Below, in pieces: positions 26,818-37,132 of a DNA stretch of 46,045 bases. The notes below the pieces were generated by a model. That model worked only from the letters and a program-made list of their open reading frames with translations, had not been told where the DNA came from and did no database searches. Within the stretch, counting starts at the first letter, position 1. Each line of letters begins with the position of its first letter. This DNA comes from Candidatus Uhrbacteria bacterium GW2011_GWE2_46_68 (lineage in GTDB: Bacteria; Patescibacteriota; Patescibacteriia; UBA9934; GWF2-40-263). A program made the translations under genes and the position numbers. Location of the stretch: contig LCMS01000006.1 in assembly GCA_001002765.1 (NCBI GenBank), forward strand, positions 1 to 46,045, given 5' to 3'.

Positions 26818-29001
26818 ATGTCTATTCTCCTTAAAGCCGACATTCTTCAAGAAGAACGTCTCTCCCCTACGCACCGTAGTTTTTGTTTTTTTGCTCCTCT
26901 GGCGTTACGTCAAGGGTATGTATTCTTCTTGGCACAGGTGGAAAAAAACATGGAACAAAGTGAACTCTTTTTTGAGACGGTGCAAGAACATTTGGAACGC
27001 TTGGCGGGATCATTTGGAAAAGAAACGAATGCCCAACATCGCTTTGAACAATTTTTGAGCGCGCTCAATGAAACCTGTGCCTCTCGCGTACGAGAAAATG
27101 TATGGGCATTTCCCATTCATCGACTTTCCGCGGTTGTGGGCATGGCCTCCGGAAATGTGATGTATCTTTCCGGAACCGGGGACCCCACGGCTTTGTTCCT
27201 TCACAAAAAACCATCCTCACAATATCAAGTCTACGATCTCTCTCGTAACATCCGCACAGAACAAGCTCTTCCTACATGGGAAAAAGTTTTTGCCGTTGTG
27301 TTGGATGGGGAGTTGCACCCGGGAGATGCGTTTTGTTTATCCAACCAAGATCTTCGACGCGCCATGAAAGCCGATGATCTTCACACCATTCTTGCCACAC
27401 TCCCTCCCACAGGAGCCATCGAGGCTATTCGCCAACATTTTCCTCTTGAAGCTCCTTTGTGCCTTTTTATTTTGCAAGCTACAGAAACGGATCTTTTCGG
27501 ATCACGTTCTCCTTCAGCCAAACCTCGTTCTGAACTTTCCCTTCAACAATTAGGACACACACGCAAGCAAACCGATGCCTATCTGCAAGATCAAACACCT
27601 CATACTGTCTCCTATCTCTGGCGTCTTTTCCGTCAATGGCTCTTTCCTTCCAAAACAAAATTTTCTCAACAGCTCACGCGTTTTGATCCTTTCATTCGTT
27701 TTCTTTGGCGCCTACTCCTGTGCATACTTCGCGTAGGTATTCGTATGACTATTGGATGCCCTAAAGATTTTGCTCGACACAGTTACCGACTCACAAAAAA
27801 AGATATACGTGCTTCCACCTGGCGCTCCTTACGCGAACAAAGCTTTGATCAATGGTTTCGTGTAAAACGTCTCTTCCACCGTCTTCCGCACACAACAAAA
27901 TATCTTGTCTTGGCTATAGTGCTCACCTGTCTTGCGTTTGGTATGGGTATTGTGTGGAGACAACACACTCAAGCTTTGTCTGAAGCTGAAATGACTTATC
28001 TTTCTCAAGTCTCCTCGATCCAAGCCATTCTTGATCGCGCAGAAAGCGCTCTTATTTATAAAGATGAGGAACAAGCGAGAGCCCTTTACACACAAGCGAC
28101 CGAAGCTTTGTCAGCTCTTCCTATTGAAACCGTGGAAGAGCAACAAGCCCGTGCGCGCCTTCAAGAACAAGTGCAAAGCGGCATGGATACTTTGCATCAT
28201 ATTGTCTATGTTCCGGATCCGCCCATTTTAGGCGATCTTTCCTCCTTGGAGGGCGCACCGGAAGCCTTATCCCTCCTTCTTTCCGGAGACGCAGTAACCG
28301 TACTTGGCTCTGATCATAAATGGTATAACCTTCAAAAAACACAAAAAACTTTTACGGTCATCCATCAAGGAACACCGTCTGAAATATCTTCTCCTGTGGC
28401 AACCATGATCGGGACCACTCTTGCTTTTCTTGATACGCGACCGGGCATAACTTTGATTACCGAGGACATGGCAACAGCATCTTCTCTTACTTTTTCTGAA
28501 GATCAAACTGTACGCGCGATTCATGGATATGGAGATCGTCTGTACCTCCTTGTCAAAGAAAAAGGAGACGCTGTCATTCTTCGATCTTCTGCAAGTGGTG
28601 ACGGTGTGAGCACCCCTTCTTCTTGGATAAAAACAAAAACGACCAATTTGGGAATGGCTGTGGATTTTGCCATCGATGGCACCGTGTATGTACTCCTTCA
28701 AGACGGATCCATCGTTCAGTTTGTGGGCGGTAATGAAGCCGCGTGGCATCTGGGAACCGTGGAACCCATCGTCCAAAACGCCCAAGCGATTTGGACGGAC
28801 ATTGATAGCTCATACCTCTATATCCTTGAACCTTCTCAAAAACGTCTATTGATTTTTGAAAAAGAAACCGGAGCTTTTGTCGTACAATATGTCTCTGATC
28901 TCCTCTTGGAATCCACAGCTTTTTCTGTTTCCGAAGATACACGCAGTATTTACTTCCTTTCCGGATCGCGTGTGTATACCATGGCCGCAAGCCATCTCTA
29001 A
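26818..29001 (+). CDS. Hypothetical protein: PP2C-like N-terminal region, TM helix, extracytoplasmic propeller-like C-terminus
   Basis: Long plus-strand ORF; TM 'YLVLAIVLTCLAFGMGIVW'; C-terminal repeat-like strands. The 26770 start would sit in the -10 box. Confidence 0.75.
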   Translation: MSILLKADILQEERLSPTHRSFCFFAPLALRQGYVFFLAQVEKNMEQSELFFETVQEHLERLAGSFGKETNAQHRFEQFLSALNETCASRVRENVWAFPIHRLSAVVGMASGNVMYLSGTGDPTALFLHKKPSSQYQVYDLSRNIRTEQALPTWEKVFAVVLDGELHPGDAFCLSNQDLRRAMKADDLHTILATLPPTGAIEAIRQHFPLEAPLCLFILQATETDLFGSRSPSAKPRSELSLQQLGHTRKQTDAYLQDQTPHTVSYLWRLFRQWLFPSKTKFSQQLTRFDPFIRFLWRLLLCILRVGIRMTIGCPKDFARHSYRLTKKDIRASTWRSLREQSFDQWFRVKRLFHRLPHTTKYLVLAIVLTCLAFGMGIVWRQHTQALSEAEMTYLSQVSSIQAILDRAESALIYKDEEQARALYTQATEALSALPIETVEEQQARARLQEQVQSGMDTLHHIVYVPDPPILGDLSSLEGAPEALSLLLSGDAVTVLGSDHKWYNLQKTQKTFTVIHQGTPSEISSPVATMIGTTLAFLDTRPGITLITEDMATASSLTFSEDQTVRAIHGYGDRLYLLVKEKGDAVILRSSASGDGVSTPSSWIKTKTTNLGMAVDFAIDGTVYVLLQDGSIVQFVGGNEAAWHLGTVEPIVQNAQAIWTDIDSSYLYILEPSQKRLLIFEKETGAFVVQYVSDLLLESTAFSVSEDTRSIYFLSGSRVYTMAASHL

Positions 29002-29006
29002 AAAAC

Positions 29007-29040
29007 AAAAATCGAGCTCCGGAAAGGAACTCGATTTTTT
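29007..29040. terminator. Bidirectional terminator between converging genes
   Basis: AAAATCGAG..TCCGGAAAGGA..CTCGATTTTTT. Confidence 0.8.
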
Positions 29041-29045
29041 GATAC

Positions 29046-29453
29046 TTACTTGACGACAACGCTTCCACCGGCCGTCTCGATTTTCTTCTTGATCTCTTCG
29101 GCTTCTTCTTTGGAAACATTTTCCTTGAGCATCTTTGGGGCGCTATCCACAATATCCTTTGCTTCTTTAAGTCCGAGGCTTGTAAGCTCACGAACAGCTT
29201 TGATGACATTGATCTTGTTGTCACCCGCACCAGTCAACTCCACATTGAAAGAAGTTTGTTCTTCCACAGGAGCAGCGGCGGCACCACCCGCAGCCATCAT
29301 CATGGCAGGAGCGGCGGCACTTACACCGAACTTCTCTTCCAAAATCTTCACGAGCTCGGCAAGGTCAAGAACTGACATTTTTTCGATCGACTCAACCAAA
29401 GGTTGAAACTTTGCAGGGACCTCTACGGCCACCTTATTTGTCTCTTCTGACAT
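29046..29453 (-). CDS. rplL: 50S ribosomal protein L7/L12
   Basis: '[56 protein letters not shown]'; start at MSEETNK (29453). Confidence 0.96.
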   Translation of the reverse strand: MSEETNKVAVEVPAKFQPLVESIEKMSVLDLAELVKILEEKFGVSAAAPAMMMAAGGAAAAPVEEQTSFNVELTGAGDNKINVIKAVRELTSLGLKEAKDIVDSAPKMLKENVSKEEAEEIKKKIETAGGSVVVK

Positions 29454-29475
29454 ATAGGAAAAGATAACGATTAAA

Positions 29476-30000
29476 TTAAGAGATTTTCTGATCCTTGATC
29501 GCCTGCAGGGCGTACAAGAACCCACGCAAATTACCCGAAAGCACACGGACAAATCCGGAGACCGGGGCATTGAGAGACCCGACCACCTTTGCAAGCAATT
29601 CTTGTTTGGAAGGAAGTTTTGCCAATTGGATGACCGAGGAGGCATCCACTGACTTTCCTTCCAAAATCCCGCCGACCATTCGGACCGATTCTCGATCCTT
29701 GAAAAACTCATGAATCAACTTTGCCGGTGCAACTTCATCTCGAAGGCCTACAGCCGTCAAAATGCTTCCCTCTAAAATATGCTCATCGACTTCGATGCCC
29801 ACATCTTTGAGTGCGCGCAACAACAAGGTCTTTTTAGTAACCATGAGCTCCACCCCCTGATCTCGGCCCTTGCGACGCAAAGCGTCAGCATCCTCCATGG
29901 TGTAGCCGGAGACCGCAGTGAAAACAGCGGATTTCATCTTGCCAAATTTGCCCGCGAGATCATCAATCATTTGCTGTTTTTGTTCTCGCGTTTTTGACAT
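29476..30000 (-). CDS. rplJ: 50S ribosomal protein L10
   Basis: '[60 protein letters not shown]'; adjacent to rplL. Confidence 0.95.
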   Translation of the reverse strand: MSKTREQKQQMIDDLAGKFGKMKSAVFTAVSGYTMEDADALRRKGRDQGVELMVTKKTLLLRALKDVGIEVDEHILEGSILTAVGLRDEVAPAKLIHEFFKDRESVRMVGGILEGKSVDASSVIQLAKLPSKQELLAKVVGSLNAPVSGFVRVLSGNLRGFLYALQAIKDQKIS

Positions 30001-30077
30001 AGAACGACCTTTTTTATCCCCCCTTTACTCCGCTTAAACGGGGTTTGGAGGATCTTTATACTTATTTTTTAAAGAAA

Positions 30078-30103
30078 AAATCTGCGAACCCTAGCCGCAG
30101 AAA
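30078..30103 (-). terminator. Attenuator-like terminator in L10 leader
   Basis: Minus strand TCTGCG-GCTAGGGTT-CGCAGATTTTTT. Confidence 0.65.
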
Positions 30104-30195
30104 ACGATCCACCATGACCCAATCATGATGATGATACCTCGACGGGACTTATGCTTGAAACAGCCCGTTTTCTACGGTGTTCTTTAGTTGTGGCC
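30104..30195 (-). ncRNA. Ribosomal protein L10 leader
   Basis: Minus strand CACCGTAGAAAACGGGCTGTTTCAAGCATAAGTCCCGTCGAGGT resembles the conserved L10-leader core; upstream of rplJ. Confidence 0.75.
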
Positions 30196-30252
30196 TTAGA
30201 ATACTCAAAACAAAGAAAATCGTCAACTTAAAAAATGTCGGTGTCAATCGTC

Positions 30253-30804
30253 TTATCCGAGAATCTTCTCTGCCGCTTCTTTTTGTAAAAGCGTCAGTTC
30301 TCTGGCTTCTTTCAATGTTAGTTTCTCTTCCCAATCACGTTCCAATTTCTTTTTGACCCAAGCTTGCGCTTCTTCATAAGTGGCGCGCGAAGCTCCCCAA
30401 TAAAAAAACAATGGGATCATTTCAAAATGAGACATGGCGTCTGCATTGGCAATAATTTTTTCCTCCAAAGTCTGTGGCAGATCTTCTTTGAAAGCACGGT
30501 GGCGACGAATGCATGAACACACGTGATTGATAATTTCCAAAGAGACGTGGTGCTCCCCCAAAATCTCACGAGCGTACCGCTCACCCAACATATGATGATG
30601 TTCATCACCTTTCTCTCTTTGGCGACCGATGTCATGAAGATACGCCGCAAGCTCCACCACTTCCTTGTCCGCATGAAGTATGTCTGCAAGATGAAGGGCA
30701 TGACGCACAACAGATTCGATGTGATACTTGTAGTCGAGCTCGTCTGCGGTATTTTGTACGAGTTGTTTTACGGATTCGATGGTGGAGCGCATGGGTAAGT
30801 GCAT
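30253..30804 (-). CDS. HD-domain phosphohydrolase
   Basis: 'AYLHDIGRQREKGDEHHHMLGERYAREIL' HD motif; alternative start at 30792. Confidence 0.88.
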   Translation of the reverse strand: MHLPMRSTIESVKQLVQNTADELDYKYHIESVVRHALHLADILHADKEVVELAAYLHDIGRQREKGDEHHHMLGERYAREILGEHHVSLEIINHVCSCIRRHRAFKEDLPQTLEEKIIANADAMSHFEMIPLFFYWGASRATYEEAQAWVKKKLERDWEEKLTLKEARELTLLQKEAAEKILG

Positions 30805-30916
30805 AAAAATGATGATGTATTATTATACATGTTGTTGATGAAATATCGAAAAAAAGCTAGGGTGATCTTGGTTGTTTTTCGACCAAAACCGTTCCTTTCA
30901 CCACACGAGGTATCCC

Positions 30917-32113
30917 ATGGAAAACGGAAAAAACGTCCTTACCGCTCCCGACTCTCTTTCCCAACTGTTCATCCCCCCTCTCGTATTGCAAACGCTTCCA
31001 CCAGAGACAGCACTGGTACTTTGCGCCCTTCCTCTTGCTCGTCACGACAATATGCTCATCGTAGCGGTCGCGGATGTGGAAAACGTTGATGCCATCGAAC
31101 AGTTGAAGCTGGCCACCGGGCTTGACGTCTTTCCTCTTCAGGCAGACAAGGGCGACTTGGAAAAAATGGTTGAGCAATACTATGACCCAACCTATCCTGA
31201 AAGAAAGTTAGAGGAAGAAAAGTATCAGCAAAGGATAAGCAGGCTACATGTCGATCTATGCAAAACAGGCGGTACGATGGATCGTGCGGAAAAACTGTTT
31301 CGACTGATCATCTTTAACGCACTACGCACGCACACAAGCCTGATCACCTGGAAGATTCTGGCAAATGGGAAATTGGATATCCTCTACCGCATCAAGGGGA
31401 ACGATCACGTGGCCATGAGACCACCTATGTTGATGGTAGATGACTTGCTACGTCATGTGAGCAAAGAGGCTTCCATCCCCGAAGGTTCCGAAGAAGAAAT
31501 GCTCTTTGGCACGATCGCATTGAAAGACGAGGATCAGCAATGGCCAACCATTGCGATTGCAGTAGATCAAACGATAGTCGTGCAAAAGACAAGCGTGGAA
31601 CCACTGAATGCGGAACAAATCGAACGGGTGGATGCCAGGTTGCAGGGCATGTCATTCGCTTCTCCGGAAGACAAGCTTGTAGAAATCATCCTCCTTGGGG
31701 CGTGTATCTGCGAGGCAACAGAAATCCTTATCGAAAAGTCTTCTTCGCATCTTTTGCTCGTCTTTCATCTAGAAAATGGACAAAAAAGACTTGTGATGGA
31801 AGCTCCAGCGACCATGTTCCTTCCCGTTCTTTGCAACTTCATGGTTCGTGCAAGACAGATGTCGGATCCGAATTTTTTTCAAAGAATCTTCCGCCGCAAG
31901 ATAGCAGAGCCCCCTCTTGCCGAACAAGTACACGGATCTTTCTTCTTTGATGATATGGAGGGAAATCGCCACAGGCTTTTTTATGAAACAAGAAGTTTCT
32001 GTGGCAGAAGATTCTTGAAGCTTGTTGTGAACAAAAAGCAGGCGGATTGGAGAGAATTCTTCGGTCACGAAATGTCCGCTTCTCCTGTCCATGACGATGA
32101 GGATGATCGCTAG
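30917..32113 (+). CDS. GspE/PilB-like N-terminal (MshEN) protein lacking ATPase core
   Basis: 'FIPPLVLQTLPPETALVLCALPLARHDNMLIVAVADVENVDAIEQLKLATGLDVFPLQADKGDLEKMVEQYY' resembles MshEN; no Walker A motif in the ORF. Confidence 0.65.
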   Translation: MENGKNVLTAPDSLSQLFIPPLVLQTLPPETALVLCALPLARHDNMLIVAVADVENVDAIEQLKLATGLDVFPLQADKGDLEKMVEQYYDPTYPERKLEEEKYQQRISRLHVDLCKTGGTMDRAEKLFRLIIFNALRTHTSLITWKILANGKLDILYRIKGNDHVAMRPPMLMVDDLLRHVSKEASIPEGSEEEMLFGTIALKDEDQQWPTIAIAVDQTIVVQKTSVEPLNAEQIERVDARLQGMSFASPEDKLVEIILLGACICEATEILIEKSSSHLLLVFHLENGQKRLVMEAPATMFLPVLCNFMVRARQMSDPNFFQRIFRRKIAEPPLAEQVHGSFFFDDMEGNRHRLFYETRSFCGRRFLKLVVNKKQADWREFFGHEMSASPVHDDEDDR

Positions 32114-32299
32114 TCTCCTCAAGGACGATCATTTGATCGTTACCCCTGTGAGCAGTTCGTTCAAACGGGATGATAAACACGCGCGCTTCCAAACAATGAA
32201 GGAAGCGCTTTTTTATTTGTGAGGTCAAGTCTGGCTTCTGACTTTTTTGGAAAGTCCGATGCCTCTAGCAAAGCCGGACAAGCAGGCACGACTTCCAAA

Positions 32300-34255
32300 T
32301 CAACGATGTGCAAACCACCAAGAAAAAATATCACGCGCAATAGGGGTAGCGACTAATGATCCTTCTCCTCCCTCCTCAATCATCACCACCACGGCAATCT
32401 CTGCATCACTGTAGGGACCAAATCCAATAAACCATGCATGGGTCGGACGATCTCCCGGGGTCTGTGCAGTCCCCGTTTTTCCGGCAACCGGATAAACCAA
32501 GGAACTCAAGAGACGCGCGCTTCCACTTGTCACAGCTTGTCGCATCCCTTCCTTAACCACCCGCAGTGCAGTCATGTCCAAATCCTCAATCGGTTCGGAG
32601 GAAAAAAAGAATGTTTCTTCACCTCCACCCCCAAAGACAGCCGACTCCACAAGATGTGGAATGACACGATTCCCCCCATTGGCAATTGTACAAACGGCAG
32701 ACGCCATCTGAAGCGGTGTCACCAACAAGTCCCCCTGGCCAATTGCCAAATGATATGTATCCCCCACATACCAACGTTCTCCTTTTTCCTCTTCTTTCCA
32801 TGCTTTGGAAGGTAAAAATCCATCTGCTTCTCCACTTAAATCAATCCCTGTGGGAAATCCGAATCCGAAACGCGCTGCATAATCGGTAATTTTTTCCACT
32901 CCAAGCCCCGTAAACGTATCGTATCCTCCTCCGATAATATAAAAATATGTGTTCACTGACTCGGCGATGGCTTTGCGCACATCAGTAACTCCATGACCTC
33001 CTGCCTTCCAATCAGGAAAAAACCACTCGGAAATACTCAATCCTCCTGTGGAAAGGAAACTGGTATGTTCGTTGACAAGTCCCTCAGCCAGAGCCGCATA
33101 CGCGACAAAAGGCTTAAACGTAGAACCTGATGGAAACTCACCGGAAACGGCACGAGGGAAAAGTGGTTGATCCAAATCTTGTGCCAGCACCTCATATTGT
33201 TCAGTTGTAATGCCGCTTGCAAACAAATTGCTGTTATAAGCGGGAAGGCTTACGAGCGCCCGCACGGCCCCACTGGTAGAATCCATCACGATTGCTGAAG
33301 CACGTGAAGCCCCAATCTCCGAAAGTGTCTGTTGAAGGGTTTGTTCGATAAATGCCTGAAGAGCGGAATCGATAGAGATCGTCAAAGAAGCGCCGGCCAC
33401 AGGATCTTGTTTTGAGAGAATCAAAAGTTCATGACCTCGTGCATCCACTTCCACAGAATATTCTCCGGGTACTCCGCGCAGGAGTGATTCGGCGCTTTGC
33501 TCCACTCCGGTTTTACCCACCTCATCGATAATCTGATACCCCTGATGAGTCAAGGAAACAAACTCATCTTCACTGATTTTCCCCATATACCCGAGCACAT
33601 GAGAGAGGGAAGAAAAAGAAGAAGGATACGAGCGCATGGAAGAAATATGCAATTCAAACCCTGACAAAGAAGCAAGATCAATCGCCAACCGCATCGCTGT
33701 CTCATAGGGAATATGTGAACGTACAGAAACGGGATCAAAGGGCGTCCTGGCATAGGTGGTTAATAACAGATCAATATCCGCTCGATGGACACCGATAAGC
33801 GAAGTGGCTTTCATAAGGACTTCTTCACGCAAAGTGAGATCTGCCGGAATATCTGCCAAGGTCATAATCACCTCAAAATCCGGTACATTTTCCACAAGGA
33901 GAACTCCCTTGTGATCATAGATGACCCCCCGAGGAGGAACGAGCACATGAGTGCGCACGCGATTCCCTTCTGCCAAAGAGCGATAAGATTCTCCTTCTAT
34001 AATTTGGAGATAAGCGGTTTTCCCAATAAGAAGGAGAAAAAAACAAAGACCAATAATGCCCGCTACATTCCAGCGCCTGTGTGAAATGGATGCTCCGACA
34101 AAAACACCTTGTGACATGTTTGAAAAATGATTTTCCGGATCACGAGAAACCGTGTCGACTTCTGTGGTTGTATACGAAAGCATCCCAAGTGTTCCCTCTT
34201 GGATGGGAAATAGTTCGGGAGATGAGCGGGAAGAAGAACGTCTAAACCAACGCAT
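32300..34255 (-). CDS. mrdA: Penicillin-binding protein 2
   Basis: 'GEFPSGSTFKPFVAYAAL' (SxxK), 'AESVNTYFY' (SxN), 'VAGKTGTAQTPG' (KTG). Confidence 0.94.
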   Translation of the reverse strand: MRWFRRSSSRSSPELFPIQEGTLGMLSYTTTEVDTVSRDPENHFSNMSQGVFVGASISHRRWNVAGIIGLCFFLLLIGKTAYLQIIEGESYRSLAEGNRVRTHVLVPPRGVIYDHKGVLLVENVPDFEVIMTLADIPADLTLREEVLMKATSLIGVHRADIDLLLTTYARTPFDPVSVRSHIPYETAMRLAIDLASLSGFELHISSMRSYPSSFSSLSHVLGYMGKISEDEFVSLTHQGYQIIDEVGKTGVEQSAESLLRGVPGEYSVEVDARGHELLILSKQDPVAGASLTISIDSALQAFIEQTLQQTLSEIGASRASAIVMDSTSGAVRALVSLPAYNSNLFASGITTEQYEVLAQDLDQPLFPRAVSGEFPSGSTFKPFVAYAALAEGLVNEHTSFLSTGGLSISEWFFPDWKAGGHGVTDVRKAIAESVNTYFYIIGGGYDTFTGLGVEKITDYAARFGFGFPTGIDLSGEADGFLPSKAWKEEEKGERWYVGDTYHLAIGQGDLLVTPLQMASAVCTIANGGNRVIPHLVESAVFGGGGEETFFFSSEPIEDLDMTALRVVKEGMRQAVTSGSARLLSSLVYPVAGKTGTAQTPGDRPTHAWFIGFGPYSDAEIAVVVMIEEGGEGSLVATPIARDIFSWWFAHR

Positions 34256-34271
34256 ACATGGCCAAGGTATC

Positions 34272-34793
34272 TTAAGAAATTTTTGGAATGAAAAAAATCA
34301 TGGCAAGAAAACGCCTAATCTGCTTGGCACTAAAAAACAAAAAGGTGATGAGGAAGAAAAAAAGAGGAATATGGACGAGAAACGCAAAAAAAATTTCTTT
34401 CCACAACACAGATTCAGGATGAAAAAACCAAACAATCCCCCAGACTCCCACACGCGCCATCCAAAGAACGCCAAAAGAAAAAAAGGCATTGGCAAGGAGC
34501 CCATAGTACGACCGATGAGAGAAAAAATATTGGGATCCAAACCAAGCGGCTGCCGTTGCCAAAAGAAGAGGTATTGTCTCGCACGGCACAAGGCCTTGAC
34601 GCAAAAAATCCAATACTAAACCATACCCGGCAATCCATCCGATTGCTTGGCGCACATGATGATGTTGCAATACATAAACGCTCACACCAAAAACACAAGG
34701 AAGGAACATCCAAGGAAAAGGAAGGGAGTGTAGAAAAGCAAGTTCAAAAACGACCAAAAAAAACCAAAGACCTATTCCAAAAAACCACTTCAT
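34272..34793 (-). CDS. mreD: MreD-like membrane protein
   Basis: Multi-TM protein between mreC and PBP2 gene; ATGA overlap with the mreC stop. Confidence 0.65.
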   Translation of the reverse strand: MKWFFGIGLWFFLVVFELAFLHSLPFPWMFLPCVFGVSVYVLQHHHVRQAIGWIAGYGLVLDFLRQGLVPCETIPLLLATAAAWFGSQYFFSHRSYYGLLANAFFSFGVLWMARVGVWGIVWFFHPESVLWKEIFFAFLVHIPLFFFLITFLFFSAKQIRRFLAMIFFIPKIS

Positions 34794-35593
34794 ATACCCT
34801 CTTTTAAGAGCAGCACGGAAACAAAACGAATCGTACGTGCATCCACCCAAGGCTCCACAATAGCTTCTTGAAAAGGAGCAGACGTCTCCCCTTTTACCTC
34901 GGTGACAATCCCCACAAACAATCCACTGGGAACCGAGGACTCCAAACCGGACGTCACCACCATTTCCTGCGCTTCCACTTGTTCGTTTTGAGGAATGTAT
35001 CTGATCATCACCACTTGATTGCCTTCTCCCTGTGCAATACCGATCGTCTGTGTTTCGTTTAACAAACTCACAGCCGTAGCGCTGGTGGTATTGGTAAGAG
35101 GGGAAACTGTGGCGGTAGTTGGAGTCAATGCAATAATTTTTCCAATATAAACCCCCTGTCCGGTAATAACAGGAGCTCCCGTATACAGTCCATCCACACT
35201 CCCTCGATCAATGACAAAACTCGTGGAAGTAGACGCAATCGCACGACTAATCACTGACCCGGTTACATACTCATAGGGTTGGCGATCCAAAAAATTGAGC
35301 AGCTCTCTTAATTGTGTGTTTTCCTCCTCCAGTAAAAGATTTTGCGCATACCCTACGGCATAGGCATCTCGTTGTGCCTCCAAAGTTGCCAATTCTTCAG
35401 GGGTGATGATCGATGCTTTGGACCACCACTGTGTACGTTGGAAAACCCAGGTTCCAGCCTCGACAAAAAGATGCTGGATCTTTTGAGGCCAACGCATAAA
35501 AGGCCAAGGAGCAAAAAAACTTCCCACCCAAAAGAAAATAAAAAAGCCTCCCAAAATGAGTGGCAAACCGCGTCGCACTTGAGAAAAGCGCAT
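34790..35593 (-). CDS. mreC: Rod shape-determining protein MreC
   Basis: N-terminal TM, coiled coil, 'GSVDGLYTGAPVITGQGVYIGKI'. Confidence 0.92.
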   Translation of the reverse strand: MRFSQVRRGLPLILGGFFIFFWVGSFFAPWPFMRWPQKIQHLFVEAGTWVFQRTQWWSKASIITPEELATLEAQRDAYAVGYAQNLLLEEENTQLRELLNFLDRQPYEYVTGSVISRAIASTSTSFVIDRGSVDGLYTGAPVITGQGVYIGKIIALTPTTATVSPLTNTTSATAVSLLNETQTIGIAQGEGNQVVMIRYIPQNEQVEAQEMVVTSGLESSVPSGLFVGIVTEVKGETSAPFQEAIVEPWVDARTIRFVSVLLLKEGI

Positions 35594-35599
35594 AAAAGA

Positions 35600-36652
35600 T
35601 TACAAAAGATCACTTTGACGAGAGGAAGGAAGGGCAATGTCTTTGAGTAACGCTTCATTTTCGAGCAATGCTCCGGCTCCACGCACCACGGCAGTAATAG
35701 GATCGTCTGCCACACGCACGGGAATGGAAGTTTCGCGCGCAATCAAGGTATCGAGTCCGCGCAATAAAGCACCTCCGCCGGTTAAGACAATACCGCGCTC
35801 ATAAATATCCGCGACAAGCTCGGGAGGAGTCACCTCTAACGTAGCTTTTATATTTTCAAGAATTGTGGCAACAGAACGTTGCAACGCTTCGCGAATTTGT
35901 GCATCGGTCACGATCAATTCTTTGGGAAGCCCGCTTAAAAGATCTCGTCCGCGCATTTCTATCTCAAGCGGCGCTTCCGGTTCCATGGCTGTCCCTATAC
36001 GAATTTTTAATCGTTCTGCCACACGCTCACCCAAAAGAAGATTAAACGTATCACGTGTGTATTGAATAATATTTTTATTCATCTCATCTCCGGCAATATC
36101 CAATGACTTCCATGTCACCACCCCAGCGAGACTCATCACGGCAATCTCGGTTGTTCCTCCTCCAATATCCACGACCATCATACCGACAGATTCCGCAAGA
36201 GGAAGTCGTGAGCCCAGTGCCGCGAGCATAGGATTTTCCACCAAGAATACTTCGCGCGCACCTGCAGACAAAGCAGCGTCTTCGATCGCCTTTCGTTCGA
36301 CCTCGGTTGTTTCCAAAGGCACCCCCATAACAACACGTGGTCTTGGTACGATCGTGAAAGACTCTGCGTGCACTTTATCGATAAAATACTTGAGCATTTT
36401 CTCCGTGACTTCAAAATCCGCAATCACCCCCTTGGTGAGAGGTTTAATAATTTGAATATGAGGAGGAGTTTTCCCCAGCATGTCTTTTGCTTCGGTTCCA
36501 ACCGCAAGAATTTGATCATTGCGTGTATTCAAAGCCACCACAGAGGGTTCATGAATCACAATGCCATTTTCTCGCACATACACAAGTGTATGTGACGTCC
36601 CCAAATCAATTCCCAAATCTTTTGAAAAACGTCCGAACAATTTATTGAACAT
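35600..36652 (-). CDS. mreB: Rod shape-determining protein MreB (paralog 2)
   Basis: 'DLGIDLGTSHTLVYV', 'MVVDIGGGTTEIAVMSLAGVV', 'GIVLTGGGALLRGLD'; directly upstream of mreC. Confidence 0.95.
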   Translation of the reverse strand: MFNKLFGRFSKDLGIDLGTSHTLVYVRENGIVIHEPSVVALNTRNDQILAVGTEAKDMLGKTPPHIQIIKPLTKGVIADFEVTEKMLKYFIDKVHAESFTIVPRPRVVMGVPLETTEVERKAIEDAALSAGAREVFLVENPMLAALGSRLPLAESVGMMVVDIGGGTTEIAVMSLAGVVTWKSLDIAGDEMNKNIIQYTRDTFNLLLGERVAERLKIRIGTAMEPEAPLEIEMRGRDLLSGLPKELIVTDAQIREALQRSVATILENIKATLEVTPPELVADIYERGIVLTGGGALLRGLDTLIARETSIPVRVADDPITAVVRGAGALLENEALLKDIALPSSRQSDLL

Positions 36653-36724
36653 AAAAAAAGAAAGGTGTAGACCTTTCCATTCTACTCAAGGAAAAAAACA
36701 CGAGCAAGCCAAAGATGGATACAA

Positions 36725-37132
36725 TTATTGTTCATCTTTTTCCGCTTCCACAGGACGTGTCTGTTTCAAACTCAAAAAAAGAAATTCGACAAAAGAAACA
36801 AAAAGTATGAGAAGAACCATAAGCCACCAAGTCCATAATCGAAGGGAAAGCAACAAAAGAGCGACGAGGATGAGCAGGGTAAACAAAACACTGTGACGAA
36901 GGGATCGTATGACATGGCGAGAGAGAAGAACATCCTTTTGTTTCCATGCTCGTAAAAGCGTTCCCGTGATCGTTAGTGTACCTGCAAGCGCAAGAGCAAA
37001 TGTGGCATAAAAAAGAAAAAATCCTATGATCTCGGTTTTCAAAGGATTGATAAAAAAAAGAACTCCTCCCCATGTAAACCAGGCGATTAAAGTCGCGCCC
37101 CCCATCCAATAGAGAAATATACGAAAGGTCAT
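36725..37132 (-). CDS. Four-TM hypothetical membrane protein
   Basis: MTFRIFLYWMGGATLIAWFTWGGVLFFINPLKTEIIGFFLFYATFALALAGTL..., operon-like spacing. Confidence 0.7.
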   Translation of the reverse strand: MTFRIFLYWMGGATLIAWFTWGGVLFFINPLKTEIIGFFLFYATFALALAGTLTITGTLLRAWKQKDVLLSRHVIRSLRHSVLFTLLILVALLLLSLRLWTWWLMVLLILFVSFVEFLFLSLKQTRPVEAEKDEQ

